64,000 nucleotides of DNA from CAYMEV01 sp964389675 [NCBI: uncultured Candidatus Sumerlaeota bacterium] (lineage in GTDB: Bacteria; CAYMEV01): contig CAYMEV010000009.1 of NCBI GenBank assembly GCA_964389675.1, positions 47,680 through 111,679 on the forward strand, given 5' to 3'. Position 1 is the first letter of the stretch, and every line of letters begins with the position of its first letter. Below the pieces are notes generated by a model. That model saw only the letters and a program-made list of their open reading frames with translations. It did not search any database and was not told the DNA's origin. Positions 18,750-28,439 of this stretch are shown piece after piece. The position numbers and the translations under genes are program-made.

Positions 18750-20132
18750 TCAGAACTCCAGCAACCCGGGCACCCTCGGGAAAGGTATGACATCTCTTAT
18801 ATTTGCCATTCCTGTAAGGAACTGCAGCATCCTCTCAAAGCCCAGGCCGAATCCTGAATGGGGGACAGAGCCGAATCTTCTTAAGTCCATGTACCACCAG
18901 TAATCATCCTCCTTAAGGCCCTTTTCCCTGATTCTTCTCAAAAGCACATCATATCTTTCTTCTCTCTGGCTTCCACCGATAATCTCACCAATCCTGGGAA
19001 CCAGAATATCCATTGCAGCAACAGTTCTTTCATCAGCATTAAGCCTCATATAAAAGGCCTTTATCTCTTCAGGATAATCATAGACAATTACAGGTTTCTT
19101 AAACACCGTTTCAGTAAGATATTTTTCATGTTCTGACTGCAGGTCGCATCCCCACTCAACCTTGAACTCAAAGTTCTTATTGTTTTTTTCAAGTATTTCC
19201 ACAGCCTTGGTATAAGTAATTCTCTCAAAGCTGTTATCGGTTATGACCCTCAGCTTCTTTTCAAGGTCCTTTTCAATGAACCTGCTGAAGAATTCATATT
19301 CTTCTGCGCATTCATTCATTGTTTTATTTATAATTGACTTCAGAAAATCCTCTGCAAGGTCCATATCATCAAAAATATCAAAAAAAGCCATTTCAGGCTC
19401 AATCATCCAGAACTCCGAGAGATGCCTTGCTGTATTGCTGTTCTCTGCCCTGAAAGTCGGGGCAAATGTGTATACCTTTCCCAGGCCGAGCGCCAGGACT
19501 TCTGCCTCCAGCTGGCCGCTGACAGTGAGATGGGCCTTTTTCCCAAAGAAATCCCTGGAATAATCAATGTTTTTATTTTCTTTTGGCAGGGAATCAAGGT
19601 CAAGCGTGGTTACCTGGAACATCTCTCCTCCGCCTTCACAATCACTTCCTGACAGTATCGGGGGATGAATATAATAAAAATTATTTTCCCAGAAATAGGT
19701 ATGAATAGCCTTTGCCAGAGAGCTTCTCAGCCTGTTTATGCACCCAAATGTATTAGTTCTTACCCTCAGATGGGCAATTTTCCTTAGAAATTCCCAGGAG
19801 TGCCTTTTCTTCTGCAGGGGATAGTCATTGGGGTCAGCAGTACCATAGATCATGAGCTCCTCAGGATAAACCTCATGCCTCTGCCCCTTTGCAGGGGAAG
19901 GTATGACCCTTCCTTTTATCATCAGGCTTGAGCCTGTTGTAATCTCCATAAATTTATCATACAGAGGATGATTTTTATCTGCAACGACCTGTATATTGCT
20001 GATTGATGAACCGTCATTTACCTCAACAAAGACAATATCTTTAGACTGCCTCAGAGTCCTGACCCATCCCCTGATTTCCACATTGTAATCTGATTTTTCA
20101 TCATTTAAGATGCTTTTAATATCCTTATACAT
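18750..20132 (-). CDS. asnS: Asparaginyl-tRNA synthetase
   Basis: This class IIb synthetase charges tRNA-Asn. The 460-residue protein has the N-terminal OB-fold anticodon-binding domain (EIRGWVRTLRQSKDIVFVEV) and a class II catalytic domain: motif 1 region ENNFYYIHPPILSGSDCEGG, motif 2 AENSNTARHLSEFWMIEPE and motif 3 GFGLGFERML. The FRAENSNT form and overall length favour AsnRS over AspRS. It lies 10 bp after the DUF885 gene and one base before the NUDIX start. Confidence 0.95.
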   Translation of the reverse strand: MYKDIKSILNDEKSDYNVEIRGWVRTLRQSKDIVFVEVNDGSSISNIQVVADKNHPLYDKFMEITTGSSLMIKGRVIPSPAKGQRHEVYPEELMIYGTADPNDYPLQKKRHSWEFLRKIAHLRVRTNTFGCINRLRSSLAKAIHTYFWENNFYYIHPPILSGSDCEGGGEMFQVTTLDLDSLPKENKNIDYSRDFFGKKAHLTVSGQLEAEVLALGLGKVYTFAPTFRAENSNTARHLSEFWMIEPEMAFFDIFDDMDLAEDFLKSIINKTMNECAEEYEFFSRFIEKDLEKKLRVITDNSFERITYTKAVEILEKNNKNFEFKVEWGCDLQSEHEKYLTETVFKKPVIVYDYPEEIKAFYMRLNADERTVAAMDILVPRIGEIIGGSQREERYDVLLRRIREKGLKEDDYWWYMDLRRFGSVPHSGFGLGFERMLQFLTGMANIRDVIPFPRVPGLLEF

Positions 20133-20142
20133 AGAAAATCTC

Positions 20143-21747
20143 CTAAAAATATCTTATCTGGCCGAAATATTTATTCATAAGCCCAAGCGGAGGACATCCC
20201 AGGGATAATAGCCTATTGTGAAAATCCTTGAGATCCTTTTTTCCCCCTGTTTTTTCCCTGAGCTCCAGAATCATCCATTTTCCGTATGTGTACAGCATGT
20301 ATCCCGGGTCAAAGGTAGCCCTCAATGCTTCCTGCAAAGCAGATTCCTCATCAAGATAGCAGAGCTCTGAGAACATGGACTTCGATTCCTCAAGGCTCAT
20401 CGTTCCTGTATGTATTCTTATTGAAGATATAAGCCTGACCAGCCTGACCATCTGCTCTCTTATCTTTGCAACTTCACCACCCGTGTCCCCCTTCCTAAAA
20501 CCTTCCTCAAGCATCATCTCCTCGCAGTAGTGCGCCCAGCCCTCAGAAAACCCGTATCCATAGCTAATTTTGCTGACATCATTATCTATCCGCCTGCCGT
20601 AAACACTGTGAAGGAAATGTCCGGGCAATGCCTCATGTATTGCAAGATTTTCCAGCAGATAAGGGTTAAAGTTCCTCAGGAACTCCTCTTTCTTGTTTTT
20701 ATCCCATGATTTATTTGGTAAGGTTACATAAAAGTGTGAATCCAGCTTATCCTTTATAAAAGGCCCGGGAGTGGACATCATTGCAGATGCCCATTCAAAA
20801 TATGGGGGCATTTTCTCAACCTTCAATGTTTCAAGGTCATACAGGTCAACTATATCCTTTTCCCTGATAAATCCTGATATTTTACCAAGGATCTCTTCAA
20901 TACACCTGAGGACATCCTCCTCTTCAGGATATTCTCCTAGGAAATACCTGTAGGTATCATTCAGAGGCATTTCAGGCTTGATCTCTCTTAAGCGTTTTTT
21001 CAGAGCATTAACCTCTTTTTCCCCTCTTTCAAGAAGAAGCTTTAGGTCCTCATCTTTAAGCTCATAGAAATAGACCAGCTTCTTTAGCCTTTCTGCACCA
21101 ATACTGTATGGATTATTGTTGTTTATTCTGAGGTCTTTTACAAGCCTTACCATGTCACTGATTATGGACAGGCTCGGTTTTACTGAATTTTGAAGCCTGT
21201 TTTTAATATTTTCATCACTGACTCTTTCTGCCAGAAGAGCCAGGTCAGAACTTACAGAATTAGCAAACCCGCTAAGGCTGGCCTGAAAAACTTCGAGTGC
21301 AGGGCTTGAAGCCATAGTCAGGTTGTTTTCCATGTATTTAAGCACATCATTGTAGGTACTTAGCCTGTTTAATATGCACTCTGCAATAAAATCAGGCGTT
21401 TTATTGCTTAGTTTCAGGAAAATACTGTAATCAAGGTAATGAAAATAGAAGAAAGGATTGCTCTCATATTCCCTTTCAATAACAATCTCAAAAAAATCCT
21501 TATTGAGTTTCCACTCGATCAGGTCAGCATCATACTGGTCATTTATATTCTTCAGGCTGTATTTGTGTTTTTGAAGCTCATTTATAGACCTTTCAATAAG
21601 AAGCCTGTTCTGGTTCACCCTGCTTTCTGAAAGCTCTTCCGGGACAGGATAATATTCTTCCAGGCCCAAAAAGGAAGCTAAATAAGGGTTAAGTTCAAAA
21701 TAATTATGCATGAGAGCATCTTTAAAGCTCTTGAAATTCCAGTTCAT
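20143..21747 (-). CDS. DUF885 family putative metallopeptidase
   Basis: The 534-residue protein belongs to the DUF885 family of predicted zinc peptidases, with the motif HEALPGHFLH and, further on, EGWAHYCEEM as probable metal and catalytic sites. It is mostly helical and has no signal peptide, so it is probably cytoplasmic. Many DUF885 members carry a signal peptide and are exported, which makes this one somewhat unusual. Substrate is unknown. It sits in the nikR-to-asnS run with gaps of 10-20 bp. Confidence 0.85.
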   Translation of the reverse strand: MNWNFKSFKDALMHNYFELNPYLASFLGLEEYYPVPEELSESRVNQNRLLIERSINELQKHKYSLKNINDQYDADLIEWKLNKDFFEIVIEREYESNPFFYFHYLDYSIFLKLSNKTPDFIAECILNRLSTYNDVLKYMENNLTMASSPALEVFQASLSGFANSVSSDLALLAERVSDENIKNRLQNSVKPSLSIISDMVRLVKDLRINNNNPYSIGAERLKKLVYFYELKDEDLKLLLERGEKEVNALKKRLREIKPEMPLNDTYRYFLGEYPEEEDVLRCIEEILGKISGFIREKDIVDLYDLETLKVEKMPPYFEWASAMMSTPGPFIKDKLDSHFYVTLPNKSWDKNKKEEFLRNFNPYLLENLAIHEALPGHFLHSVYGRRIDNDVSKISYGYGFSEGWAHYCEEMMLEEGFRKGDTGGEVAKIREQMVRLVRLISSIRIHTGTMSLEESKSMFSELCYLDEESALQEALRATFDPGYMLYTYGKWMILELREKTGGKKDLKDFHNRLLSLGCPPLGLMNKYFGQIRYF

Positions 21748-21766
21748 ATAAAATCTCCTTATAGTC

Positions 21767-22933
21767 TTATACTTTTAGTTCTTCCAGAATATCTTTCAAA
21801 CATTCACAGACATAAATAACATCTTCATCCTTAAGAAGAGGAAAAATAGGCAGGGATATTGAAGATCTGTAGAATTTCATGCTGTTTGGGAAATCATCTT
21901 CCTTAAAATGATATAAATCCCTGTAAAAAGGGTGTATATGCAGGGGTTTGAAATGAACTGAGCCTGCAACACCCTTTTCATAAAGCCTGCAGAGTATTTT
22001 ATCTCGAATAAAAGGGTTGTTGCTGGATCTGATAAAGATCTGGAATAGATGATAGCTTGTCCTTCTGTTGCTGTCAATATCAGGAATATGCACAGCAGGT
22101 ATGCCTTTAAGGATTTCAGTGTAAAGCCTGTAAATCCGTTCTCTTTTTTCATAATTCGCTTTTAGTTTGTTCAGCTGCACTATCCCTATTGCTGCCTGAA
22201 GATCTGTCATATTATATTTATAACCCAGACAGACAACATCATAGTCCCAGGGCTTTTCTGAACTTAACCTTGCCTGTCCAAAGCTGTCCATCCCATGGTG
22301 GATAAGCCTGTCTATGGATACCTTCTGAGATTTATCCTGGAATACAAGCATTCCCCCGTCTGATGTGGTTATATTTTTTGTTGCATGGAATGAATAGCAT
22401 GCAAAATCACCATAATCTCCTAATGGTTTCCCGCAGAATCTTGACTCAATGGAATGGGAGCAGTCCTGAATAAGCTTCAGCCTATTGGAACTTGCATATT
22501 CAGATAATTTATCAAGCTCGCATGGAATTCCGCCAATATTTACGCATATTAATGCAGAAAGGCCACCATCAGCTTCTATCGTCTCAAGCTCTTTTATGCC
22601 TATATTTGGATTATCCCCTGAACTGTCGACAAAGACTGGTTCTGCCCCTGAGTATAATATTGCATTTGCAGAAGCTGCAAAGGTATAAACAGGCACTATT
22701 GCCCTCCTGCCTCTTTTAAGGCCCGATAAGAGACAGCTGACATGCAGGGCAGCAGTGCAGGAGGATACTGCCCTGGCATTCCTGCCACCTGAATAATTCA
22801 GGAAAAGCCTTTCAAACTCATCAACCCTTTTACCTTCTGAAAGCCAGCTTTCAGAATCCGGCATTCTCAGCGAATCCAGCTCTTTCCCATCAACTGAAGG
22901 CACATGAAAAGGTATTTTTTTATTCTTATTCAT
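21767..22933 (-). CDS. DegT/DnrJ/EryC1/StrS-family PLP aminotransferase
   Basis: This family makes amino sugars by transamination of keto-sugar nucleotides. The 388-residue protein has the substrate and PLP motifs VSSCTAALHVSCLLSG, VYTFAASANAILYSGAEPVF, QDCSHSIES and the PLP lysine in CYSFHATKNITTSDGG. The end (KPLHIHPFY, SLPIFPLL) is typical of the family. No other surface-polysaccharide genes are nearby, so the exact sugar cannot be inferred. It follows nikR by about 33 bp. Confidence 0.9.
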   Translation of the reverse strand: MNKNKKIPFHVPSVDGKELDSLRMPDSESWLSEGKRVDEFERLFLNYSGGRNARAVSSCTAALHVSCLLSGLKRGRRAIVPVYTFAASANAILYSGAEPVFVDSSGDNPNIGIKELETIEADGGLSALICVNIGGIPCELDKLSEYASSNRLKLIQDCSHSIESRFCGKPLGDYGDFACYSFHATKNITTSDGGMLVFQDKSQKVSIDRLIHHGMDSFGQARLSSEKPWDYDVVCLGYKYNMTDLQAAIGIVQLNKLKANYEKRERIYRLYTEILKGIPAVHIPDIDSNRRTSYHLFQIFIRSSNNPFIRDKILCRLYEKGVAGSVHFKPLHIHPFYRDLYHFKEDDFPNSMKFYRSSISLPIFPLLKDEDVIYVCECLKDILEELKV

Positions 22934-22966
22934 TTATCTTCACCCTAATTTTCCGGAGCTGGATAG

Positions 22967-23389
22967 TTAATCAATATCCCTGCCGGTACTCGACATGTTA
23001 ATAGATACGTGCTTTATTCCCTTTGTAGCTTTCAGATTATTTGCAAGAAGCTGAGCCTGTGGAGGGTTGCCCCTTATAAGTATAACCTCAAAACAGTTAT
23101 CATGATCCAGATGTATATGCTGGGATGATATGATAAGCTCATGGAACTGGTGCTGAATATTGGTAATTTTATTCAGGAGGTCCCTTTTATGGTGATTATA
23201 TACGATTGATATTGCACCCACTACTGATATGTTCTCTTGTTCAGTCCACTCATGTTTTACAAGTTCCTGCCTTACAAGATCCCTTATAGCCTCAGACCTG
23301 TTTGTATAGCCCTGCTTTCTCAACAGGTTTTCAAACCTTTCAAGAAGACTTTCCTCAACGGAAATACTGAATCTTACAAGCTCTGCCAC
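22967..23389 (-). CDS. nikR: Nickel-responsive regulator NikR
   Basis: NikR is a ribbon-helix-helix repressor that senses Ni(II) and usually controls nickel uptake. The 140-residue protein has the N-terminal RHH domain (VRFSISVEESLLERFENLL) and the C-terminal ACT-like domain with the nickel ligand region SSQHIHLDHDNCFEVI (His, His, Cys). I use the GTG start at 23389 because GGGAG precedes it and MAELVRFS matches the family start. No nickel transporter or nickel enzyme gene is in the window, and I did not find the usual GTATGA/TCATAC operator pair close by. Confidence 0.95.
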   Translation of the reverse strand: MAELVRFSISVEESLLERFENLLRKQGYTNRSEAIRDLVRQELVKHEWTEQENISVVGAISIVYNHHKRDLLNKITNIQHQFHELIISSQHIHLDHDNCFEVILIRGNPPQAQLLANNLKATKGIKHVSINMSSTGRDID

Positions 23390-23471
23390 TCCATAAACTC
23401 CCTGATATCAGGCTTTATAACAAGCCAGTTAATATTTACATCCTGCTAAACGGAAATCATAGATAACAAAT

Positions 23472-23501
23472 ACTATTCTTAAAATACCACGCTATTGTCA
23501 A
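23472..23501 (-). promoter_or_regulatory. Possible nikR promoter
   Basis: On the minus strand a perfect TTGACA (23501-23496) is followed after 18 nt by AATAGT (23477-23472). It would drive the run from nikR to tRNA-Pro. The -10 match is only fair. Confidence 0.35.
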
Positions 23502-23615
23502 TATTTATTTTTACAGGAAATAATACAGCAAGGGTCATTTTTCAATTAAATATCAAAAAATCCTTTACTTATGCTTATTTTTATGGTATATTATAAAAAT
23601 AATTAAAGATTTTTG

Positions 23616-23643
23616 TTGACTATAATTTTTACATTGCTATTTT
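23616..23643 (+). promoter_or_regulatory. Possible promoter of the lytic transglycosylase run
   Basis: TTGACT (23616-23621) and TATTTT (23638-23643) are spaced 16 nt apart, 40 bp before the ATG at 23683. It would drive the plus-strand run starting with the lytic transglycosylase. The -10 is weak. Confidence 0.35.
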
Positions 23644-23682
23644 ATCTTAATTTCCGAAGCCTAGGATAGGGAGGTGTTTTTT

Positions 23683-24312
23683 ATGGGAGGCAAAGGAATT
23701 TTGATAATATTATTGCTGTTGCCATTAATCAGTTTTTTCTATATTCCAGAAAGCAATTCAGGAAATCAGGAGTTTTATGCGCTGGTTGATTCTTACCCGA
23801 AATGCAGTTTCGAAGGGGAAAAAATCTTCAGCAGAAATATAATCAGGGAAGAAAAGAACGCAGTTATCGCTATTATCTCAAAACACAGGTATTCTCTTAT
23901 AAATATGCAAATAGATGACCTTGCAAACCTGATAATCAAAATCAGCGGTAAATACGAACTCAGTCCAAGATTTATAGCTTCCGTCATTGCTGTGGAAAGC
24001 TCATTTAACTCATTTGCTGTATCAAACATGGATGCCAGGGGGCTTATGCAGATAACACCTGAAACTGCAGAGTATCTGAATAATAAATATAAAGTTGCGC
24101 CTTCAGGCCAGGTAAACCTTTTTGATGTCAGGCAGAACCTTGAGCTTGGAACTCTTTATATCAGGGAGCTTATTCAGAGATATAGCAGCGTGAAAAAGGC
24201 TATGACTGCATACAACTATGGCCCAGGGCGTGTTGATACTTTTATTTCACAGAACATCAGCATGCCTGCAAAATACTATAACAGCATCAACAATGTCATG
24301 TTCGCTCTATGA
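23683..24312 (+). CDS. Soluble lytic murein transglycosylase, SLT domain
   Basis: This enzyme cleaves the MurNAc-GlcNAc bond of peptidoglycan outside the membrane. After an N-terminal hydrophobic segment ([17 protein letters not shown]) comes the SLT domain, with the catalytic Glu in [12 protein letters not shown], then [16 protein letters not shown] and a terminal [17 protein letters not shown] ends 6 bp before the ATG at 23683, so I prefer it to the upstream GTG at 23674. Its stop overlaps the next gene by 4 bp (ATGA). Confidence 0.92.
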   Translation: MGGKGILIILLLLPLISFFYIPESNSGNQEFYALVDSYPKCSFEGEKIFSRNIIREEKNAVIAIISKHRYSLINMQIDDLANLIIKISGKYELSPRFIASVIAVESSFNSFAVSNMDARGLMQITPETAEYLNNKYKVAPSGQVNLFDVRQNLELGTLYIRELIQRYSSVKKAMTAYNYGPGRVDTFISQNISMPAKYYNSINNVMFAL

Positions 24313-24716
24313 GCAAAAGGCCTGATACACCTTTATTGACCGTTGATATAATCATAGAGACCGGTGATGGAATCATACTTATTAAGAGAAAGAACCCCCC
24401 TTACGGGTGGGCTATCCCCGGGGGGTTTGTCGATATAGGAGAGACAGTGGAACAGGCTGCCCGAAGGGAGGCCAGGGAAGAAACTAACCTTGACCTTGTT
24501 GACCTCAGGCAGTTTCATGTCTACTCTGAACCGTCAAGAGACCCGAGAGGCCATGCTGTAAGCGTAGTGTTCACTGCCAGGGGAAAAGGATATCCAAAGG
24601 CAGCTGACGACGCCGAGGACATTGCAGTGTACCGGATTGATGACCTGCCGAAACAGATTGCATTTGATCACAGGGAAATATTGAACGATTATGGATCAAA
24701 ATTATCATATGCTTAA
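24309..24716 (+). CDS. NUDIX hydrolase
   Basis: The 135-residue protein is a compact NUDIX enzyme. The box runs [19 protein letters not shown] then EETNL, with all catalytic glutamates present and Asn where Gly is usual near the end, as in some ADP-ribose pyrophosphatases. It overlaps the transglycosylase gene by 4 bp and is followed by a gap of about 90 bp before leuS. The substrate is not predictable from sequence. Confidence 0.92.
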   Translation: MSKRPDTPLLTVDIIIETGDGIILIKRKNPPYGWAIPGGFVDIGETVEQAARREAREETNLDLVDLRQFHVYSEPSRDPRGHAVSVVFTARGKGYPKAADDAEDIAVYRIDDLPKQIAFDHREILNDYGSKLSYA

Positions 24717-24809
24717 TATTTATTCTTGAATTATCCAGCCAAGATATTATACTTACCAGAGAATTTTTTGATAAATATTCATCATAAAATCTAAAAAAGG
24801 ATACATCAA

Positions 24810-27284
24810 ATGACAGAGTATAATTTCAGGGCATTAGAAAAAAAATACAAGCCAGTATGGCAGGATATCAAGCTATATGAAACAGGAAAGGATCCTGGAA
24901 AGCCGAAATTTTACTGCCTTGATTTCTTCCCTTATCCATCAGGCTCAGGATTGAGTGTAGGGCACTGCAGGAATTATATACCATCAGACGTGATAAGCAG
25001 GAAGCTCAGAATGAACGGCTACAATGTGCTTCACCCGATGGGATGGGATGCTTTTGGCCAGCCTGCGGAAGAATATGCAATAAAGGTAGGCAGACACCCC
25101 CTTGTAACAACAAAGGAAAATGCAGAAACCTATAAAAAGCAGATGAAGCTTATCGAAGCCTCCTATGACTGGGACAGGGAAGTATTCTCATGCGACCCGG
25201 ATTATTATAAATGGACCCAGTATTTCTTCCTGCTTCTTTATAAAAGAGGGCTTGCCTACCAGGATTTTTCCTATCAGTGGTACTGCAATCACTGCAGGAT
25301 AGTCCTGTCAAACGAGCAGGCTTCAAACGGGAAATGCTGGAGATGTGAAAAGGATGTTTCAAAGGTAAGGCTCAAACAGTGGTTTTTTAAGATTACTGAC
25401 TATGCGGACAGGCTGCTTGACGGCCTGGAAGATATTGAATGGCCTGAGTCAATAAAGGCCATGCAGAGAAACTGGATTGGAAAATCTGAGGGAAGCAGAC
25501 TGGTTTTTAAGATTGAATCACATGATGGGGTTCTGCATGATCTTCCCGTTTTCACAACAAGGATTGATACTATTTTTGGAGCAACATTCTGCGTAATAGC
25601 CCCTGAGCACCCTCTTGCATCTAAAATCACGACACAGGAACACTATAATGAGGTTGATGAATATATAAGATGCTCGCTTAAAAAGAGCAACCTTCAGAGA
25701 ATATCCACTGACGACAAGGAAAAAACAGGTGTCTTTACCGGGGCTCACGCCATAAACCCCTTTAATGAGAGAAAGGTTCCTGTATATATAGCTGACTATG
25801 TTTTGATGGAATACGGGACAGGAGCAATAATGGCGGTTCCTGCTCACGACACAAGGGATTTCGCCTTTGCCAGAAGATATAATATACCCATAATTGAAGT
25901 CATATCTCCAGATGGAATTCCTAAAAAAGACCTGGATGAAGCCTTCCCAGCAGATGGAATTCTGATAAACAGTGGACAGTTCAACGGGTTATCATCGAAG
26001 GATTCAGTATCGATAATGAATAAATATGCAGAAGAAAAGGGTTTCGGCCATGCAGAGATAAACTACAGGTTTCATGACTGGCTTATCTCCAGACAGAGAT
26101 ACTGGGGGGCTCCAATTCCAATAATACATTGCCCAGAATGCGGTACAGTACCCGTACCTCAGGATGATCTTCCTGTCCTTCTTCCCGAGATAGAGTCATT
26201 TGTACCTGATGATTCAGGTAAATCACCACTGGCTAAGCTGAAAAGCTTCGTGGATACAGAATGCCCTGTCTGCAAATCTCCGGCAAAAAGAGAAGTAGAC
26301 ACTATGGATGGCTTTGCGTGCTCTTCATGGTATTTTCTGAGATTCTCGTCACCTGATTTTAGCGAAGGCCCGTTTGAGCCAGAAAAAGCAAAATACTGGC
26401 TGCCTGTTGACCTTTATCTTGGCGGGGCTGAACATGCGGTTATGCACCTTCTTTATGCCAGGTTCTGGACAAAGGTCATGTATGATGCCGGGTTAATTGA
26501 TTTTGAAGAGCCCTTCACCAGGCTGAAGAACCAGGGAATGCTGCTTGGGGCTGATAATCAGAAGATGTCAAAATCAAAGGGAAATGTTGTCACCCCTGAT
26601 GAGATGGTGGCAAAATACGGCACCGATGCCTTAAGGACATATATCCTTTTTATGGGCCCTTTTGAAGCTGAAATCGCCTGGAGTGAAGAAGGCATTGCAG
26701 GATGCAGCCGGTTTTTAAGAAGGCTGTGGAGGCTGTATGCAGAGACACTGCCGTCTTCCAGCACCCGCAATCCGGTGATTGATGATAAGGCCAGAAAAGA
26801 AATGGAATACATGATTAACTACACTATTAAAAAGGTAAGCAATGATATTGATAATTTCCAGTTTAATACCGCTGTAGCTGCAATAATGGAATTTACAAAC
26901 TTCCTTTCACACCATCAGATAAAATCATCTGAATACGGAAATTTGTGGAGAAGGTCACTCCTTACCCTTATAAGGCTTTTGTCTCCCATAGCCCCGTTTA
27001 TCACTGAAGAATTATATCACAGGATGAACGGCGAAGGCAGTAGTATTCACCAGCTTGAATGGCTCAGCTGGGAGGAAGAGAAGATCAGAAGGGATATGGT
27101 GACAATAGCAGTACAGGTAAATGGTAAACTCCGTGACAGCGTTGATGTGGAGACAGATTCACCTCAGGAGACTGTTGAAAAGGCTGTTTTTGCAAGCCAG
27201 AAGGTGCAAAAACATATTGAAAACAGACAGATATTTAAGATAATATATGTTAAAAACAGAATAATGAATATAGTAATTAAATAA
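24810..27284 (+). CDS. leuS: Leucyl-tRNA synthetase
   Basis: This class I synthetase charges tRNA-Leu. The 824-residue protein has the HIGH-type signature GHCRNY (near 51-56), the bacterial LeuRS editing domain with TTRIDTIFGAT and GTGAIMAVPAHDTRDF, and the KMSKSKGN loop near 585. A C-terminal anticodon domain ends in VQVNGKLRDSVDV. The zinc-type cysteines CNHC...CWRC and CPEC...CPVC are present. Length is normal for bacterial LeuRS. The dgt-like gene starts one base after the stop. Confidence 0.97.
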   Translation: MTEYNFRALEKKYKPVWQDIKLYETGKDPGKPKFYCLDFFPYPSGSGLSVGHCRNYIPSDVISRKLRMNGYNVLHPMGWDAFGQPAEEYAIKVGRHPLVTTKENAETYKKQMKLIEASYDWDREVFSCDPDYYKWTQYFFLLLYKRGLAYQDFSYQWYCNHCRIVLSNEQASNGKCWRCEKDVSKVRLKQWFFKITDYADRLLDGLEDIEWPESIKAMQRNWIGKSEGSRLVFKIESHDGVLHDLPVFTTRIDTIFGATFCVIAPEHPLASKITTQEHYNEVDEYIRCSLKKSNLQRISTDDKEKTGVFTGAHAINPFNERKVPVYIADYVLMEYGTGAIMAVPAHDTRDFAFARRYNIPIIEVISPDGIPKKDLDEAFPADGILINSGQFNGLSSKDSVSIMNKYAEEKGFGHAEINYRFHDWLISRQRYWGAPIPIIHCPECGTVPVPQDDLPVLLPEIESFVPDDSGKSPLAKLKSFVDTECPVCKSPAKREVDTMDGFACSSWYFLRFSSPDFSEGPFEPEKAKYWLPVDLYLGGAEHAVMHLLYARFWTKVMYDAGLIDFEEPFTRLKNQGMLLGADNQKMSKSKGNVVTPDEMVAKYGTDALRTYILFMGPFEAEIAWSEEGIAGCSRFLRRLWRLYAETLPSSSTRNPVIDDKARKEMEYMINYTIKKVSNDIDNFQFNTAVAAIMEFTNFLSHHQIKSSEYGNLWRRSLLTLIRLLSPIAPFITEELYHRMNGEGSSIHQLEWLSWEEEKIRRDMVTIAVQVNGKLRDSVDVETDSPQETVEKAVFASQKVQKHIENRQIFKIIYVKNRIMNIVIK

Positions 27285-27285
27285 T

Positions 27286-28428
27286 ATGCACTATAAAAAA
27301 GAATATTGGGAAGAAGCGGAGGAAAGGACACTAGCCCCATACGGGCTAAAAAGCAGGAATGCCAGGAGACTGCACCAGGAAGCCAATCCCGCTGTTAGCA
27401 GGACCAGTTATCAGAGAGACTGGAACAGGGTACTGCATTCACAATCATTCAGGAAACTGGAGTTTAAGACCCAGGTCTTCTCATTCGGCGAAGGCCTTGA
27501 TATAACGAGAAACAGGCTCACCCATTCTTTAGAGGTTCTCCAGATAGCCGTATCTATCGCTCACAGCCTCGGTGTTAACGCAGACTGTACAATGGCTATA
27601 AGCCTTGCCCATGATATCGGGCATCCCCCATTCGGCCATACCGGCGAAGATGCATTAAAGGAGCTTACGAGGGATTTTAACCACAATCAGCACAGCCTTG
27701 ATATTGTCATGAACCTTGAAAAGCGATACCCCGACTATGACGGGCTTAACCTTACCACAGACGTACTTGAGGGATTGGAAAAGCATTCTACAAGCTATGA
27801 TAAGCCTCCGCTTAAGAGCATAATTTTCCCTGATACGAAATTCCCTTCCCTTGAAGGCCAGATAGTTGATTATGCAGATACAATAGCATACAGATGCCAT
27901 GACCTTGAAGACAGCATCCTATCAGGAATTATTGAATTTAACGATTTCATAAGCAACCCTCCAACGATAATCAGGGATATAAGGCCTGATAATATAAAGG
28001 ATGATAAAAACCTGTTTTTGTCTCAGCTGACAAGGGCTCTGATAAATCTCTATGTCAAGGATATTGTAGAAAATACCAATAATAATATTGAAAAATATAC
28101 TATATCATCAGTTGATGAAGTAAGGAAATGCTCTATAAAGCTTGTTGATTTCAGCGGGGGACTGAAAGCTGATGATAACAGCTTAGGCGAATACCTCTTT
28201 GCAAACTTTTATAAGGATTACCGAATTATGAGAATGATGAACAAGGGAAAAGATATAATTAAAAGGCTTTTCCAAGCTTTTAGCTCAAACCTTTTTCTTC
28301 TTCCAAGAGAGGAACACAGAAAGATAGAAGAATCCAACTATTCCAGGGATAAGGTAATAGCAGATTATATCGCATCAATGACGGACAGGGAAGCACTTAA
28401 AGAATACAATTCAATATTTAACAGCTAG
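27286..28428 (+). CDS. dgt: dGTP triphosphohydrolase-like HD protein
   Basis: This family hydrolyses dGTP, or other dNTPs, to nucleoside and triphosphate. The 380-residue protein has the N-terminal RDWNRVLHSQSFRKLEFKTQVF block, the metal site in RNRLTHSLEVLQIA and SLAHDIGHPPFGHTGE, and the later His/Asp in QIVDYADTIAYRCHDLED. This set is standard for the dGTPase group without the E. coli insertions. It is tightly linked to leuS. Substrate specificity is inferred from family only. Confidence 0.93.
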   Translation: MHYKKEYWEEAEERTLAPYGLKSRNARRLHQEANPAVSRTSYQRDWNRVLHSQSFRKLEFKTQVFSFGEGLDITRNRLTHSLEVLQIAVSIAHSLGVNADCTMAISLAHDIGHPPFGHTGEDALKELTRDFNHNQHSLDIVMNLEKRYPDYDGLNLTTDVLEGLEKHSTSYDKPPLKSIIFPDTKFPSLEGQIVDYADTIAYRCHDLEDSILSGIIEFNDFISNPPTIIRDIRPDNIKDDKNLFLSQLTRALINLYVKDIVENTNNNIEKYTISSVDEVRKCSIKLVDFSGGLKADDNSLGEYLFANFYKDYRIMRMMNKGKDIIKRLFQAFSSNLFLLPREEHRKIEESNYSRDKVIADYIASMTDREALKEYNSIFNS

Positions 28429-28439
28429 GAGCATTTCTT

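Noticed and set aside
22967-23682. NikR operator in the nikR upstream region
   Set aside because: No GTATGA-N16-TCATAC pair could be found by eye.
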